Positions 13,298 through 26,300 of a stretch of DNA of 64,000 nucleotides are shown here, piece after piece; the first letter of the stretch is position 1, and every line of letters starts with the position of its first letter. The stretch comes from Ascidia mentula. Lineage: Eukaryota > Chordata > Ascidiacea > Phlebobranchia > Ascidiidae. Position numbers and translations under genes: made by a program. The stretch spans positions 13,704,501 to 13,768,500 of the forward strand of contig OX387200.1 of NCBI GenBank assembly GCA_947561715.1, given 5' to 3'. The notes below the pieces were generated by a model that was not told the DNA's origin, did not search any database, and saw only the letters and a list, made by a program, of their open reading frames with translations.

Positions 13298-14185
13298 CTA
13301 CATTTTTGGTTCACTAAACCTGTCACTACAAACATGTTTGAGAGCATGTTCCGCGAGGACACGTATTGTCCCATTGTAAAATCTCGGTTTGTTGTACACG
13401 TCGTAATTCGGTAGTGATGGTTGATTCTGTTCATCTGAAAACGAAAGAAACTTTATAAAAAAAATCATCGCAACGCTAATCTGATTAACGCTACAGGAAC
13501 AGTTTAAGGCGAAGAAAGGTTGTCGAAACACGTGGATAATAAAGAATTTGCTTACTTCTTGCTGAACAAGCGTGATCATGGATTTTAGTGCAGCTTTTAC
13601 GTCGCTAGTGTGCGTTTTGAACAAGTGAGGAGCATGATGTGTGATGTAGCACTCCATTGCAACATATTCTCGGTAAGCATGTGAGCAAACTTCACCCCAC
13701 GAACGATGAACTATCTCGGCTGCCCCTCGCTTTCGTGGTGTTCGATTGTAGATACGTCTCTGTCGGATGAAAAAGGACAAATTACTTTCCTGATAAATCG
13801 TCGTTTCAGTGATGTTGGTGACAAACTTACCGCTTCTATTTGAGCGAATTTGTGCATTTGAGAAAGGTTGGCTACAAAATCTTCGCAGGTCCTTGTCTCG
13901 TCGTGGCGTTGTGGAAGGTGAGTTCGTGTTTGGAACAATGTATGGTGGAAGTTAAAGCTGCGCGGGGTCCTGCGCAACAGCTCCAAGTTGTTTCCATCGC
14001 CAGCTCGGTGTGTAGTAGATGTGGAGAAAAGCGACCGAAGAACTGGTGAGGGTAATCCAGACGGATATGCTTCGACTGATGCGATATGTAACGTCAGCAA
14101 CAAGCAAGCTGCAAAAGAATAGGTGTGAATAAATGTTTTTTTCAGAGGGCATGTCGCAATTTCAACTAACTTTGCACAGTTTCAT
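13298..14185 (-). CDS. Small secreted protein of unknown family, probably helical, four mature cysteines
   Basis: Proposed exons: 14167-14185 (MKLCKV), 13831-14108, 13556-13759 and 13298-13426, all in phase, about 209 residues. The N-terminus reads MKLCKVTCLLLTLHIASVEA, a convincing signal peptide with cleavage near EA/YPS. The first intron would be only 58 bp and uses a weak donor (GTTGAA), so exon 1 is the least certain part. The mature chain has a Ser/Thr/Pro-rich start, then CEDFVANLSQMHKFAQIEAR, a dibasic TPRKRG that could be a processing site, and long amphipathic stretches (EVCSHAYREYVAMECY, DVKAALKSMITLVQQ, TIRVLAEHALKHVC). The mature cysteines are four, an even number. No family is recognised; a helical cytokine-like or peptide-precursor role is only a hypothesis. 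The last exon has two possible acceptors 8 bp apart that give different frames. Confidence 0.5.
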
Positions 14186-17100
14186 ACTGCACGTGCCATC
14201 GCTGCGAAATATTGGCGCCAGCAATATTGTGCTGGGAGTGCGCTGCTGCATTAAGCCGCTTTGGCGTTGTAAGTTTGCTTGCATTAAATACTAATTCGAA
14301 GTTGCTCAAACAGTTCGTAACCTCTTTGTTATGTAACTGTTGGTCTGAGGAGCGTGCGTGAAGGTTTTAGGTAAGCGAATGTCGCTTTAATAAGTTGAGT
14401 CACGATTGTAGGATTATATGCTGAGAGGTTCGTTTATCTTCTGACAGTGTTTCCAACAGTGGTCACGGACGTCAAGACCTCATATGTCATAACTATTTAA
14501 ATCCTTAAGTAATAACCCAATTTGGGTTTGCGCGAACCTCCGCACGATATTACACGACCACCGGGTCGGGCGCCCTGGGTTTAGTTCTTGGAATTAACGA
14601 CTCAGATATGTAAAATGTTACAGGTAGCGGTTTGACCTTTGTCACGACAAGGAACAAGGCACAAGTCCTCCTGCGCACAGTAAAATATGTTTTATTTCAC
14701 AATAGTTTGCCTACCTATTTTGAAGAATGAAGGTGTACATCTTGAAATGTTTTGGTATTTGCAACGACACAGAATTATCGTTTCAAACACTTGGTTTTTG
14801 CTCCTTCCGCTTTCACAGTGTTCAGATCTCCGGAATGCAAGGTTAGAATCATCCCAATTTCGGTTTCGGCGCTGTCCACACTTTTTGCAGAGACGGCTGC
14901 GTCCATGCATGTCCATGTTACTTTCTTGTGATACTGGACACGTTGCAGCATCATGTATACACGATGCCGACATTGCACTAGGAATTTCCATTGCTTTCGA
15001 TTAACTTGGTTCGGCCGTATCTTTTAAATTACAAAGTCATAAAACGTAACCTGCAAAACGCAAAGAATACATTTTAGTGAGATGGCGTATCATCATTCTT
15101 TGGCAACATTTCTCTCCCGGAAAATAACATATTGCTACAAACTCCAGCTCAATTCTTGTCGGTTTCATTATTGCCGCGCTGCGTTTATGTCTCTGGAAAA
15201 GACCGAATCATCCCTTTTATATTAGCAAAAAAGGGAGCCGCCAGGTTGTTTGCGAGGTTACGATACTTCACGCGCCTTTCGAAGTTACATAACTCTTGCC
15301 CTGTAGCTAAATAGCGAATCCAGCATTTTTTGACGTACAATGCGCCACCGAGTGCGGTGACCAGACAAGCGCGGGCTTTGGAAGTCACCGTACGCACTGC
15401 CTGTCATGATCTCGTCTACCCTCTCTCTCCGCAATCACGAACAGTGACAAGAATTTATACGCGAATGGGACTTTCGCGCATCATCATTTTTTTCTAGTTG
15501 TCTTTCAAATCGATTGCGTGGACTTTTGTCAGCAGAGATTAAACTATATTTAAATGGCACGTGCCGGTTGGTTGCCCAATACGTTACTGTTTTATTTTTA
15601 CATACATCGCGTTGTTCATTGCACCGAGCACCATCGTATAATCTTGAACCACAGAAAAGCGTGATAATAAGTTGGTAGAAACACCGATGGAAAGTATATT
15701 TGTGCTGCATATTAAACCACCGCGAATTTGTCACACTTACGCAACGCGTCGTGAAAATTTGACGGAATGCCTCAGATCACTGATGATTATCATTCAACTC
15801 TGCACATGCTTCTCTGTTTGGAAGTGCTCTAGCTAACCGCCGCATGAAATGTTCACAGTTAATTACCCAGCGTGGTTTCTAAGCAGCAAAACAGAACCGC
15901 CTATTTGTCGATATGTACAGCTTAGATTTAGATCGCGACGCGTCGAATTTTACCACTTTGTGACGCCCTTTCTTTGTAGCCGCAATCCAATCTCCCATAA
16001 CTTTTCTTCAGATTTGCAATCTTTCGTGCTGTCTAATTGGCTTTGGCATTTTTCCGGAATGCGCTGCATCACAACAACAAGTCATATGCGCTATGTCGTG
16101 CCTGGTATTTGCAACAGCTCTTTTTTCTATGCAGCCGCTGTACGTCACAAAAAATACATATCTGTTTGTAAACAAGGCATGGTCACACGTTGCCGCATAA
16201 ACAAAACGCCAGAATTGCTTGTTGAAATGTTTCCTTTGTCAGCGGTGTTGCCCGCTGGCGTGCTGATTGCGTGTTCAAGAATTAAGTGAACGCCAATGTG
16301 GTGTTTGGAAGCGAATCTACCATTTTTCTAGGTTAATTTCTAGCAGGAATTCGAAACGTTTCAAAGTTTACAAACTCACTTTCCGATGAATGAACCGTTC
16401 CAAATTGTCAACAAAAGTTGGGGAGAACTTGGTGGTTCGCGAGGTCACAACCCCGTGCATAATATTATGCTGTCAAGCTGTAGCCATGCGAAAACAAACA
16501 GTAACTTTCCGAAAGCTAACCGACAACCGAAGTTGGCAACCTTTCTTAAAACCTGTTCTGAGAAATTTTGCTGCCTTATCTTACGTTCAGAGCATCAACA
16601 CATTTATCAGATAATGGAATTCACGCCTAGTTGCCTCCGAAAATGCAACCATGGCATTTAAACAAACTTTAAACCAATTGCGATAGAACTTTCTGTGTCG
16701 AATTTGCTTAAGCTATCCTTATGTAGGCGAAGCTGTGGCGGAAGATTAACATTGCGATAACAACAGCTTTTAAGATAAAGTCAATACAGTCAGTTTGCAA
16801 ATAAGTGAAATAGGCGGAAACACCCATTTCCTAACGCTGTTAGGTAACTTCATGTCAATGCACTCGCGGTTAAGGTTGTAGATTGTCAAATTTTGTTACT
16901 TGCAACGAAACTGGTATATCGCAGTGTATGATATTATACTATTGTTCCCACGTGGTTATAAAGTCGGAGATATACTGTTGTTTTTCTGTTGTGGGTCCAT
17001 TTGCGTCGTAATGTGAAAGTCGTGTAGTGGAAGAAAGTAGATTTAATGATTTAATGCGTTACATATTTCTCATAACAATTGTCAGCTGGTCAAAACATCG

Positions 17101-20100
17101 GTATTAATTTCAAAGTAAAACGGAAATACTGGGTCGTGACCGGGTGGTAGCTCAGGCCGCCGCCTTAAACAAGATATCTGTCATAGAACAAGAATTGGGT
17201 TAGGCATCTGTTAACGTAAGTAAGTCATGTGTAACCAATGATCGCCCTTTTATCAGCATCTGATGATTTCAGTAACGTTCGGGGTGTGATCTGGTCGATT
17301 TAAATGCCGAAATTCTCGTGATATGATAGTCTAAATGTGAAAGCTTGCAAATATCATATTTAACTTTCGGTAGTTGGTAATTTGGTGACAAAGTAACCGG
17401 GAACGCCTGGCCTGTTTACGACCTTGTATGTCTGTCTTTGTAACTGCAGACGCGTGTCTGACACCAACTTGTTGATAAGGACTGCATAATTGCTGGTTTC
17501 CATTTTGCTTGCGTCTTATCGCTCTACAGACATGCATTGCCGCTATGGTCGCCGACCAAGACCTCGTAAGCTTGGATTGCATTATTCAATAATTGCGACA
17601 ACGAACCCCAATCTAACACAACCCCTTGTTGTATTGTCACACGGGAAACAGCCTTTGTCGCTTGGTTTGGATCCGCTCATTAATTTTATACGACAGAAAA
17701 TCACATGCGGTTGAGCAGACGTTGACAAAATGGCGTCAAGGTCAGATTTGATTGTGTCTTGTGTTAACGACGCGTTCCTTTTTTTAAAAAAAACTGTTAA
17801 GTAATTTATTGTACAAGCAATGAGCCAATAATGATCAGTGATTTATGATTGTAAAATTATTATTTAGCCCAAGGATATAAGCGGAACTGCAAAAAACTTA
17901 AACGACTGTAAACGACATAATAACTATTTTCTTATCATTTGTTTTCAAACCATCGCTGAAGATAACATGGAAGGCTTTTTAAATTTAGTTCTGCTGACAT
18001 ACGTGGGATGATCTTGAAACTTTGCGAAAAATATTTTGTGCTTATACAATCCACTGTGATTAAATTAAAATTCCTAATTTAAGTTTTTCGAAACGCTGAT
18101 TTTGACAATGCATTCCCATTGAGCGTTAACTCAAAAAATTATTTGCTTTTGCCTTTATAACGTTGATTTGTGATTTGGAAAAATACACAGTCCATTCCAT
18201 TATGACAATTTATAATTGCATTTACTCAAAAACCAAGAGATAGCATTTTTGGACAAAGTATCAAAAATGTTCTAAGTGACAAAGCGGAGAAAACAAATTT
18301 TTAAGTCAAATCATAATTATGTTCGCCATCTATGCAAATTAAATGTTCTGTCCTCTATGCAAATGCATGATAAGTATGTCGTTTGTCAAATGTTCTGCTC
18401 ACTTTATGGTCGAAAATTAAACATTTGATGTTGGAAGCAACACACTGATGCTTTTAAAATATCAGATAATTAGGCCACTGCCTGATTTGTGCGCACCAAA
18501 ACTTCGTGTTGGCCTTATCGGTCAACCACCTGCATTCCCAGTTCGCAGGTACAATTATAAACCAGTTAGCAATTGCTTCGTAAGCACGTTACTGCGTAAG
18601 ACGTTTGAACTTAGCAAGCACACGATACGGGGTTTGCTAAACAGGTACAGCGACGGTTGTTTGAATTGGTTTCAAACGTGTTTCGGCGACATCAGAGTAG
18701 AGTGCGTCACGATTTTAGCGGATAATCAGTACGAAAAGTTCAGTGCCATCAGACAGCTAAATATCACGGTTAGATTAATTTTAAGCCCTCGCCAATTTTA
18801 CTCGCGGTACGTATACGAGATCCACAGCGGTGACAAAGCAAGGATACGACTACCTTGCGTCAGCTCGATTTAAAGGTTTGGAAGTGCGTAATGGAACATT
18901 CGTACAAGCTTAAGTCATGAACGATAATCTACAAGACGTGACGCAATGAACCGCATTTGGAAGATTGAAAATGACCGTTCGACTTCCCAGCAAATGAGCG
19001 CGGTGTGTCGCGAGGCAACCAGCGCTTCTCTCTCATGTCACGTTGGGTTTGGAGAAGAGTTTTTGTGCCAAATATAGCAAAGGAAATAAAACGGGCGTAA
19101 GCACGATTTTGGGATGAGTTACATTGTTTACGCAAAAAAAACCGCTAGGTCACTGGGATTGTTCAATGAAATCTTTCTCAAAAATCTCCGTGAGTGACTC
19201 CCCCAGTGAAGTTGAAAAACAACGCGCACAGACTCACGAGTTGTCGGATTTGACCTACATGGTGACCTCTATAGGTAGTACCGCGCATACTGCTACGAAG
19301 TTCTCCCGTTAAGGATTTCAACGGAGTAATGATGAAAATTGTGCTACAAAAATAAACATGTGATATAATTACTTCCACCTTAACCGCTCTGTTCGCAACC
19401 ATCTCACCAGTTAAACAGGCATTTCAACATTCATATGTTTGCGGCCACCCTACTGATCTTCGCTACCAAAGCAAAAAAATTAAAACTAAATTGTGCCCAA
19501 AGGGAAAGAATATTTCTCCTGAAAACTCGTTGTTTCAACCGCTGCTTGTGCGTATCCTATGGTTAACCTATTTACGCTCTCATTTAGATACTGGTATGAT
19601 CACACGCTGCTTTTGGTGTCGACTGCGGGGCAGTATTAACGATAAAATCACTTCCTTTCGCAACATCAGATTTTAAACCGCTAATATCTCATTGTGATGA
19701 TAAATCCCTTAACCATGGCACCTGTGTTCACTGAAGCTCACAATGGTCTAGTGTAGCCTGTATAAAGTTCAACTGCAAATTGCGCAAGGTGTCAAAAAGC
19801 AATTATTGCTTTATTTGTTTCAAGCTCACGGCGGTGTCGCGTGCGCAATTTATTTAACTGTTTACTGCCGTTGTGCCTGCCATAATTACGCCGCATAGTG
19901 CCGATATATATTCAGAGACTACGCTAAATAAAAGGCGACATAAACATTGTTTCGATTCCGGTCGTAATAAGTACTTTGAAATCTACTTTCAAACATAGTG
20001 GGTCCTCATACAAAACAGCCCCTGTTTAACTAAAGTATTGCCGTTGTTTTTGATGGCCGAAGCAAAAGTGAAATAGTGCAGCGCAAGCGGTTTATTGGCG

Positions 20101-23100
20101 AACAACAAGCGTTCACAATTTTGCAACGAAGTTGTGAACATTATCGGAAAACAAATCTGCCTTGTAACACTGCGCCATTGCGAAGTTTTCATATATATAT
20201 GTATGTAATCATAAACGTTTAAAAATCCTATTTTATTTGTAGCGCATGTGTAGGGAAGAAACGCAGTACACCTTTTTAATATTGTACATGTAGCCGTTTG
20301 ATCAGGTTAATACACCTAACTGCAAAAATCTGTATCGTCGTCGATGAGATTATGATAAGATAAGGCCGTGTAGGCCACCTGCATAATTCTTTGCTTCGAA
20401 TAAAGTGACCTTGACCTGCAGTGAAACTGATCGGCGGCGACGACCAAATTTGACGCCGCTGTCGTCGTGATTATGCACGACTTTGATGAGATTTCTGTGG
20501 GTTAAGCGATACGCTGTCAACATATGCCCCATTGCGTGCAAAGGGACGCTTTGCCTTGCAAGTTGTAATTAGCGAATGGCCGCCACTCGCGTGTGTTTGT
20601 GGAAAACGCGAGAAAGCGGAACAGAGCCAAGCACCACAAGGTATGCGATTGCGATCGCTTTACGTCACATTTCTACGTCAAAAGTGTCAGTGGTGGTGAC
20701 CCCTGGTGTGGCGAAGCTCTCGCAGTTTCGTCGTGTTCAGATGCATTTGCGGCAAGTTTCCGGCTTTCAATGCGCATTTGTGTGAAAGTGCTGACATTGC
20801 GATGACAGACGAAAAATTTAGGAGAAAGTAACACTAGAAAGATTGACGGGACTTGACGTTTCATAGATAAACGGCTTTAGTGGAGAGGACGAAATTTGAT
20901 TTTGTGCATATTAGAATAGATGCAAACTTTGTAATAGTTTGCATGTTATGTTTCTCCTTATCCTACTATGGGCGCCTGGCGAGCGTCAGATAGTCCCTCC
21001 ATATGGATTTAACTTATTTTTAAATATATCTCCAATGAATCACTTTAAACACAACGACATACAGAAAAATATCGCTGATTGCGTAATTTAAAATTTCCTG
21101 CCTTTGTTTTCGGGATTACTTGTTCCCTATTTTAACTCGAAAATCCAGCAGGGCTGGCCTATGTTTACAGTACGTAATGTTTTGAAGACAATCGTTAATG
21201 TGGTCTGCTATTTACGGTAGCGCGTGAAACGTGTTTATACTGGATCCTGTCTCTTGTACTCGGGCGTGTCCCGGATGTTCGGTGCCATCGACATGGCTTA
21301 GGCAACATGTTCTATATTATACCCGTCTGCACGACTTTTGCTGCCGCACACTGAATTGTTTTGCGCATAACTTTCCCAATTCGATTCGTTGCGTAACAGA
21401 CGAAATGATTGACAGGCGGAGATCCACTCCGGAGCGTGGCGTGTTGCAGGCAAATTTTGACTTGTATCCGTGTATATAGGCCGCGAGATATACGTCATCG
21501 CATTTTCGGATATCAATCAGCCGATTACAAAGCTACTTGAAAGCTCGGTCTGTGTGCAGTGATAACGGAGTTAATCCAGATGATGTTCGCGGCGACGTTC
21601 TGTGTCAATTCGTTTTTGTGTGGCGCTTGAAGTGTATGTGCCGGTTGCCTGAGGTCGCTCAGAGGCCAGCACGGAGGCGCTGAGATTAGACTAGCTTCGA
21701 CAAATTTACCAAATAGTGCCGACATGGCCAATTGACACTTGGCTTGGGCGTTCATCGGGGCCGGTACCAGCTTCGTGCGGGACGCGACGGACATCTTTTT
21801 GATATTATGTGTCAAATGCGGATTTAAAACCGGAACGAATCCCATCATGTTATACGCGATCAGAGTGATCTGGCTATACAAATGCCACCGCCAATGTGAC
21901 GCATACGACGAAAATCCAGGAAGGAAAAGAAATTCCATCACAGGGAGCGAGAAGAAAATAATTTCTATCAGTGTGTTGTCATTGCGCGAATGTGTGTTTT
22001 CTTTGCGGCGCGCCAAACATTATCCGTTGTCTAATCATTGCAAAAATATTTGTAAACCAATTTCGAAATTGTTTCATTCCACGCGAATTTCGGTACTTCA
22101 GGTAAATAAAGCCAGTCTCCTTAAAAGAGTGCCAAATCAAATCAAGAGAATTCAGTTCGTAGACATATAAAGACTGATACAACACACTTAATAATCAGGT
22201 AAGGAAGTTTACCAAAATCAGCCTAAAAGTTTGGGTTCAACTGATATCTGATTGCACTTCGGCCCAATGTCAAACATGTAAAAAAGGATCACCACACGCA
22301 ACAAAAAAATATTAATCCCTTATTTTGGAAATACAGTGTATAAACAACTCTTCCTAGAAGTGTGATGAAATACTTGTTCAATCTCCACTCACACACCCAC
22401 GCTGTCATTAGGCCCCGATCATGTTTTCCAGGTAGACGATTCTCAGCTTAACGAGAAACAATGAGTTTTAGTTCACCGCAGTCTTGTTGTTGTTTTTTAA
22501 TTGTTGCACACGTTTTGCTCTCTCTGTGTGAAAAAACATTCATATTTTTGTAGATGCAAGTATTTTATTACGGAAACTTTCGGTTGTTAACCGACAGTAC
22601 TGGAAAACGCAATTAAACGATATAACACACATGATGGTTGAGTGAGCATGTTGTGACGTGAATTATGATGTTTGCCTGTAACCATATGCAGTAATTGTTG
22701 TTGAAAAGGAAAATTTGGACGGATTGTGAAAAGTTAGTTTCCATAAATGCATCAGCCTTCGCTTGCTTGTCTACTCTATGGACCTATATAACGGGATTTT
22801 GAAACAGTGACTTAAACATATATACTCTCTATTTGTAAATACATGTAAAATTTCACTATAAGCAATGTAATGTACACAACCAGACATCCACTACGTTAAA
22901 ACAACAAATATAAAAATAGCAATTTTTTAGTTTTCACAAGAATTGTTTTGGAGGTTGGTCAGATAATCACACTGTACAAAAGCAAACATATAAAATATGA
23001 ATTTTACAGCATTCGAATTGGGATTTTCAGACAGTGATTAAAATGTGACAACAACAATTACTCAATCGCAACAATACAATGAAGAAATAGTTATTATTAC

Positions 23101-23373
23101 AGTGGTTGTATTTACAGTGAGCACATGCAAGTTTTGTACAGAAACAAAGCGAATTATATCGCAAATATCCGAAAAACGTAAGACGTGTGATATCTGGACG
23201 ATGGATGTTAATATGTTTTGGGGTGTGGTGCATGTGTATCAAGAGAAAGAGGAAGAGCAAAGTGTGAAACTCGTGCACAGTACATAACAAAACCCGTGTT
23301 GAATAAACAAGTAAACAAGGATTACAATATAAGTCACGTATGTAGGAAGAAGAGTAATCTTTGTTATTGTGAC
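14186..23373. other. 9 kb stretch with no recognisable gene
   Basis: This is the longest gene-free interval of the window. The longest ORFs (18448-18873 plus; 21525-22016 minus, overlapped by 21739-22170 plus) show no domain, coiled coil, signal peptide or splice pattern I recognise. Base composition alternates: fairly GC-balanced blocks (about 15.2-16.3, 18.5-19.1, 20.4-20.8 and 21.5-22.0 kb) are set in AT-rich DNA (17.8-18.4 and 22.5-23.3 kb). Such blocks could be cis-regulatory DNA for the secreted-protein gene (14.2 kb) or unrecognised exons. A tRNA A-box-like string (GTGGTAGCTCAGG) occurs near 17145 without a matching B box. Confidence 0.5.
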
Positions 23374-26300
23374 TTAAGGTTTCGATCGGTGCGAATACGG
23401 CTGTCGACGGCGAATCTCTTGACTAAGTTGGTCTTTAAGGGTTGAAACCTACATATTTCGGAGAAAAGATTTCAGTAACAAAGTTTTTAATAAACGATAT
23501 TTAGTCGCAATAAAACGATATATAATGTACCTGCTCTTCAAGGCCCTTCACTCTTTGGCGATGAGCTCTCTCTCTCGCCTCTAGTGTGCGTTCCGTTTGT
23601 ATTTGGGCAGTTCTCAGTCGTTCCATTTCCAACTCCGCCTCCTGTCTGTGCCGGGTGGTGACCTCAATAAGTCTTTGTGCATTACCTTGCTCCGAATCGG
23701 AAAGCTGTGCTTGCAAAGCCTATGCAAAACAAACAGTGGTTATGTAACATACAACTCACCAGCAAGCCTCATATACAGCTGTCGACCTAAATAAACACGG
23801 TAATTGGAAATATCCGTATTTGTGTTAACCGCAATTACCTGGATAGTCTTTCGTGCGTCATCCAGCTCACTCTCCATGTCGCGCAGAGATCTGTCCATGT
23901 AGCCCTTGTTTTCAGCAAGGCGTATCGATTCTTCTTCCGTTTTCAGACGCTCACGTTCTACCTGTGTGGCATATCGTCGGTTAAACTGGGCCCGGCGTTT
24001 AAATAACACACAAGGCGTGGAACCTTACGCCGCTTTCGGCATGTAAAGAGTACCTTGTCGAGCGTTTTCTGTAAAGCGGATTTGTCTTTCTCAAGGCGAA
24101 CTGCTCCACGTTGGGTCTCCCGCTTTTCTGAATCTAGTTGGGCAATAGCTCTTTGCAAACCGGTAATGCGCTCCTGGAGAATTCGTTTTTCTTCCTGAAG
24201 CTTTTGATTGCGTTCAAGACCCATAGTTTCATTTTCTTGATGTTGGCCAAGCATCTAAAGGAAGTCGAATGTGGTTGATGTTTTGTTTAACTTTTAAATA
24301 TCAAGCAACTTAAGGCGGGATCGTAAGATCATGTAAACCTGTTGCAAACTCTTAAGCTGGTTGTCCAACTCCGACTTGCGCACTTCTGCATCCTCAAGAT
24401 CGTGTGTGAGGTTGTGAACTCGTTCCTGAAGTGCTCCGTTCTGTTTCTTTAAGTCCGCCACTGCTTGTCTTGCCGCTTGCAGACGCTCCTTTAGACAGAG
24501 ATATGTTGGTTTGACTTGGCGCACCACAATTGCGGGTCGGTGTTGTATAGTTCACCTGCAATACGCGCCGATCATGCTCTGATGCGGTAAGCATCTTTTG
24601 CAGTTGGCTGATTTTCTCGTTGAGCGAATTAGTGGTCGCATCTTTCTCCGACATCGAAAGAGACAGTGACTGAACCTGGTTATGAATAGTGTTATTGACA
24701 TCACTGTAACATATTTGCACACGAAAATACATACTTTGTCTTTCAAATGACTTTCTCCCTCTTCGGTTTTGGCAAGTGCGGTGCTCAGTCGATCAATGGT
24801 GAGTTGCAGTGACGTACATTTCCCCTCTAGGTCTTGAATCTGGCTTGTCAGGTTGTTGATGCGTTCCTGTTGAACCTAATGAACACAACAGTATTTATTG
24901 TGTTGCGTAGGAACCAATGAGTCAACGAATCGCTTTATACCTGATTAGCGGTTTCCTTATCGTTTAGAGACAGCTTGTTGCGCTGTAAGTCCCCTTCGAA
25001 AGCACGCCTGGCAAGTTCTAGCTTTGTAGCGCGCTGTTCAGACATATCAAACGCTTCTTTAAGTTTTCGCTTGTCAGCTTCGCATTTTGCTTGTTGTGCT
25101 TTCATCTTATTGATTTTATCCTAAAGCGAATAGTAGGTTGTCATATTAGCAAGAAATATAATGAAAAATTCTATGCACACAATCATACCTGAAGCGCTCG
25201 GCGTTCACTTTCTGAGTTCTGTTGTGCACGCTCCAATTGTGCCAACTTCTCCGTTATGCTCTTCTGTTCCCTTTCGTTCCTCCTGATTGTCTCCTCCTGT
25301 AACATTAGAGCAGTCTGAGCGGATGCCAATCTTCCGTGAGCGCCTCTCTTTCCTTCCTCAGCCTCGCCCAGTGACTTTTGAAGTTGTTGCAAACGTTGAT
25401 TCACGCGATCACGATCAGCTTCCATTTCCATCAACTGCAGCAAAATGTTGAATTATAAAAAAAAAACATTTACGTCCAAACATGCTTAATGAAATCGAAT
25501 TCTGTCTACGATACCTGGCGTGTGAGGTTGGATACTTCAATCTTTGAATCATCCTTCTCACGCTGGGTGTCCTTTAATTCTTGTACGAAGTCGCGCAAAG
25601 CTGCACGAACCACTTCGGGATCGATATCCTGTACGAGCTGTTCTGTTCGGCTACAAAACCAATGTACATGTTGATTCAACCGAAATTGCCATTTTGTACA
25701 AACACAAGTGTCTACGACATACGTGGGAGATGCAGCTCTGCGATAGCTCGGTGAAAGGCTCCTAGTTCTGTCTGGTGACCCAGTTGTTGGTATCGGAGTT
25801 CCCTTTCCGCCTGTAGTTGTTGTGAATGTGTTGTCGTATCCTTTTCCCGGTGACGGCGAACGCCTATTACGGTTCAGGATCAGGTAGATAATGCTTACAA
25901 AACTGACTATCGTCACAGTTGTTTACCTGCTTGGTGATGGTGTGGCAGATCTGTAGCCTCTCATTGGGCTCATTGTCCTTCCCAGTCGGGAGATACCAAG
26001 AGTTCGGCGAAGCGCGCTGTGCAGGCTTCCCAGTTTGAATTCCACATCGCGTTTGTTACCTGTTTGCACATAAAATAAAACCATCAATTTAAATACGACG
26101 TTAACCTTAGTAATTTTCCGCACCTTCCACCTTCACAATCTCATTTTCAAGCCCTGTGATTCTGCCTTCAGCAGCGGAAAGTTTGAGTTTGTTTTCCGCC
26201 AACTCTTCCTCGGCCGCCTCAAGTTTCAAGCCAGTGTTCCTCAGGTCATCCTTGTGCTTCTTCGATGTTGCTGTTGACTCGCCAAGCTGCTCCAAGAAGT

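Noticed and set aside
17130..17180. tRNA-like A-box (GGTGGTAGCTCAGGC)
   Set aside because: No B-box or cloverleaf can be formed downstream, and it does not match the SINE family seen elsewhere in the window.
18448..18873. 141-codon plus-strand ORF
   Set aside because: No domain, signal peptide or splice context recognised, and composition is like the surrounding DNA. Kept only as part of the gene-free interval.
21525..22170. Overlapping ORFs of 163 (minus) and 143 (plus) codons
   Set aside because: Both strands are open in a GC-richer block, which is the usual cause. Neither frame resembles a protein family.
25506..25916. Minus-strand ORF reading through the intron between rootletin exons 25723-25863 and 25515-25650
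   Set aside because: The read-through part (25651-25722) is bounded by a good donor and acceptor, and the spliced frame matches rootletin (DIDPEVVRAALRDFVQEL).
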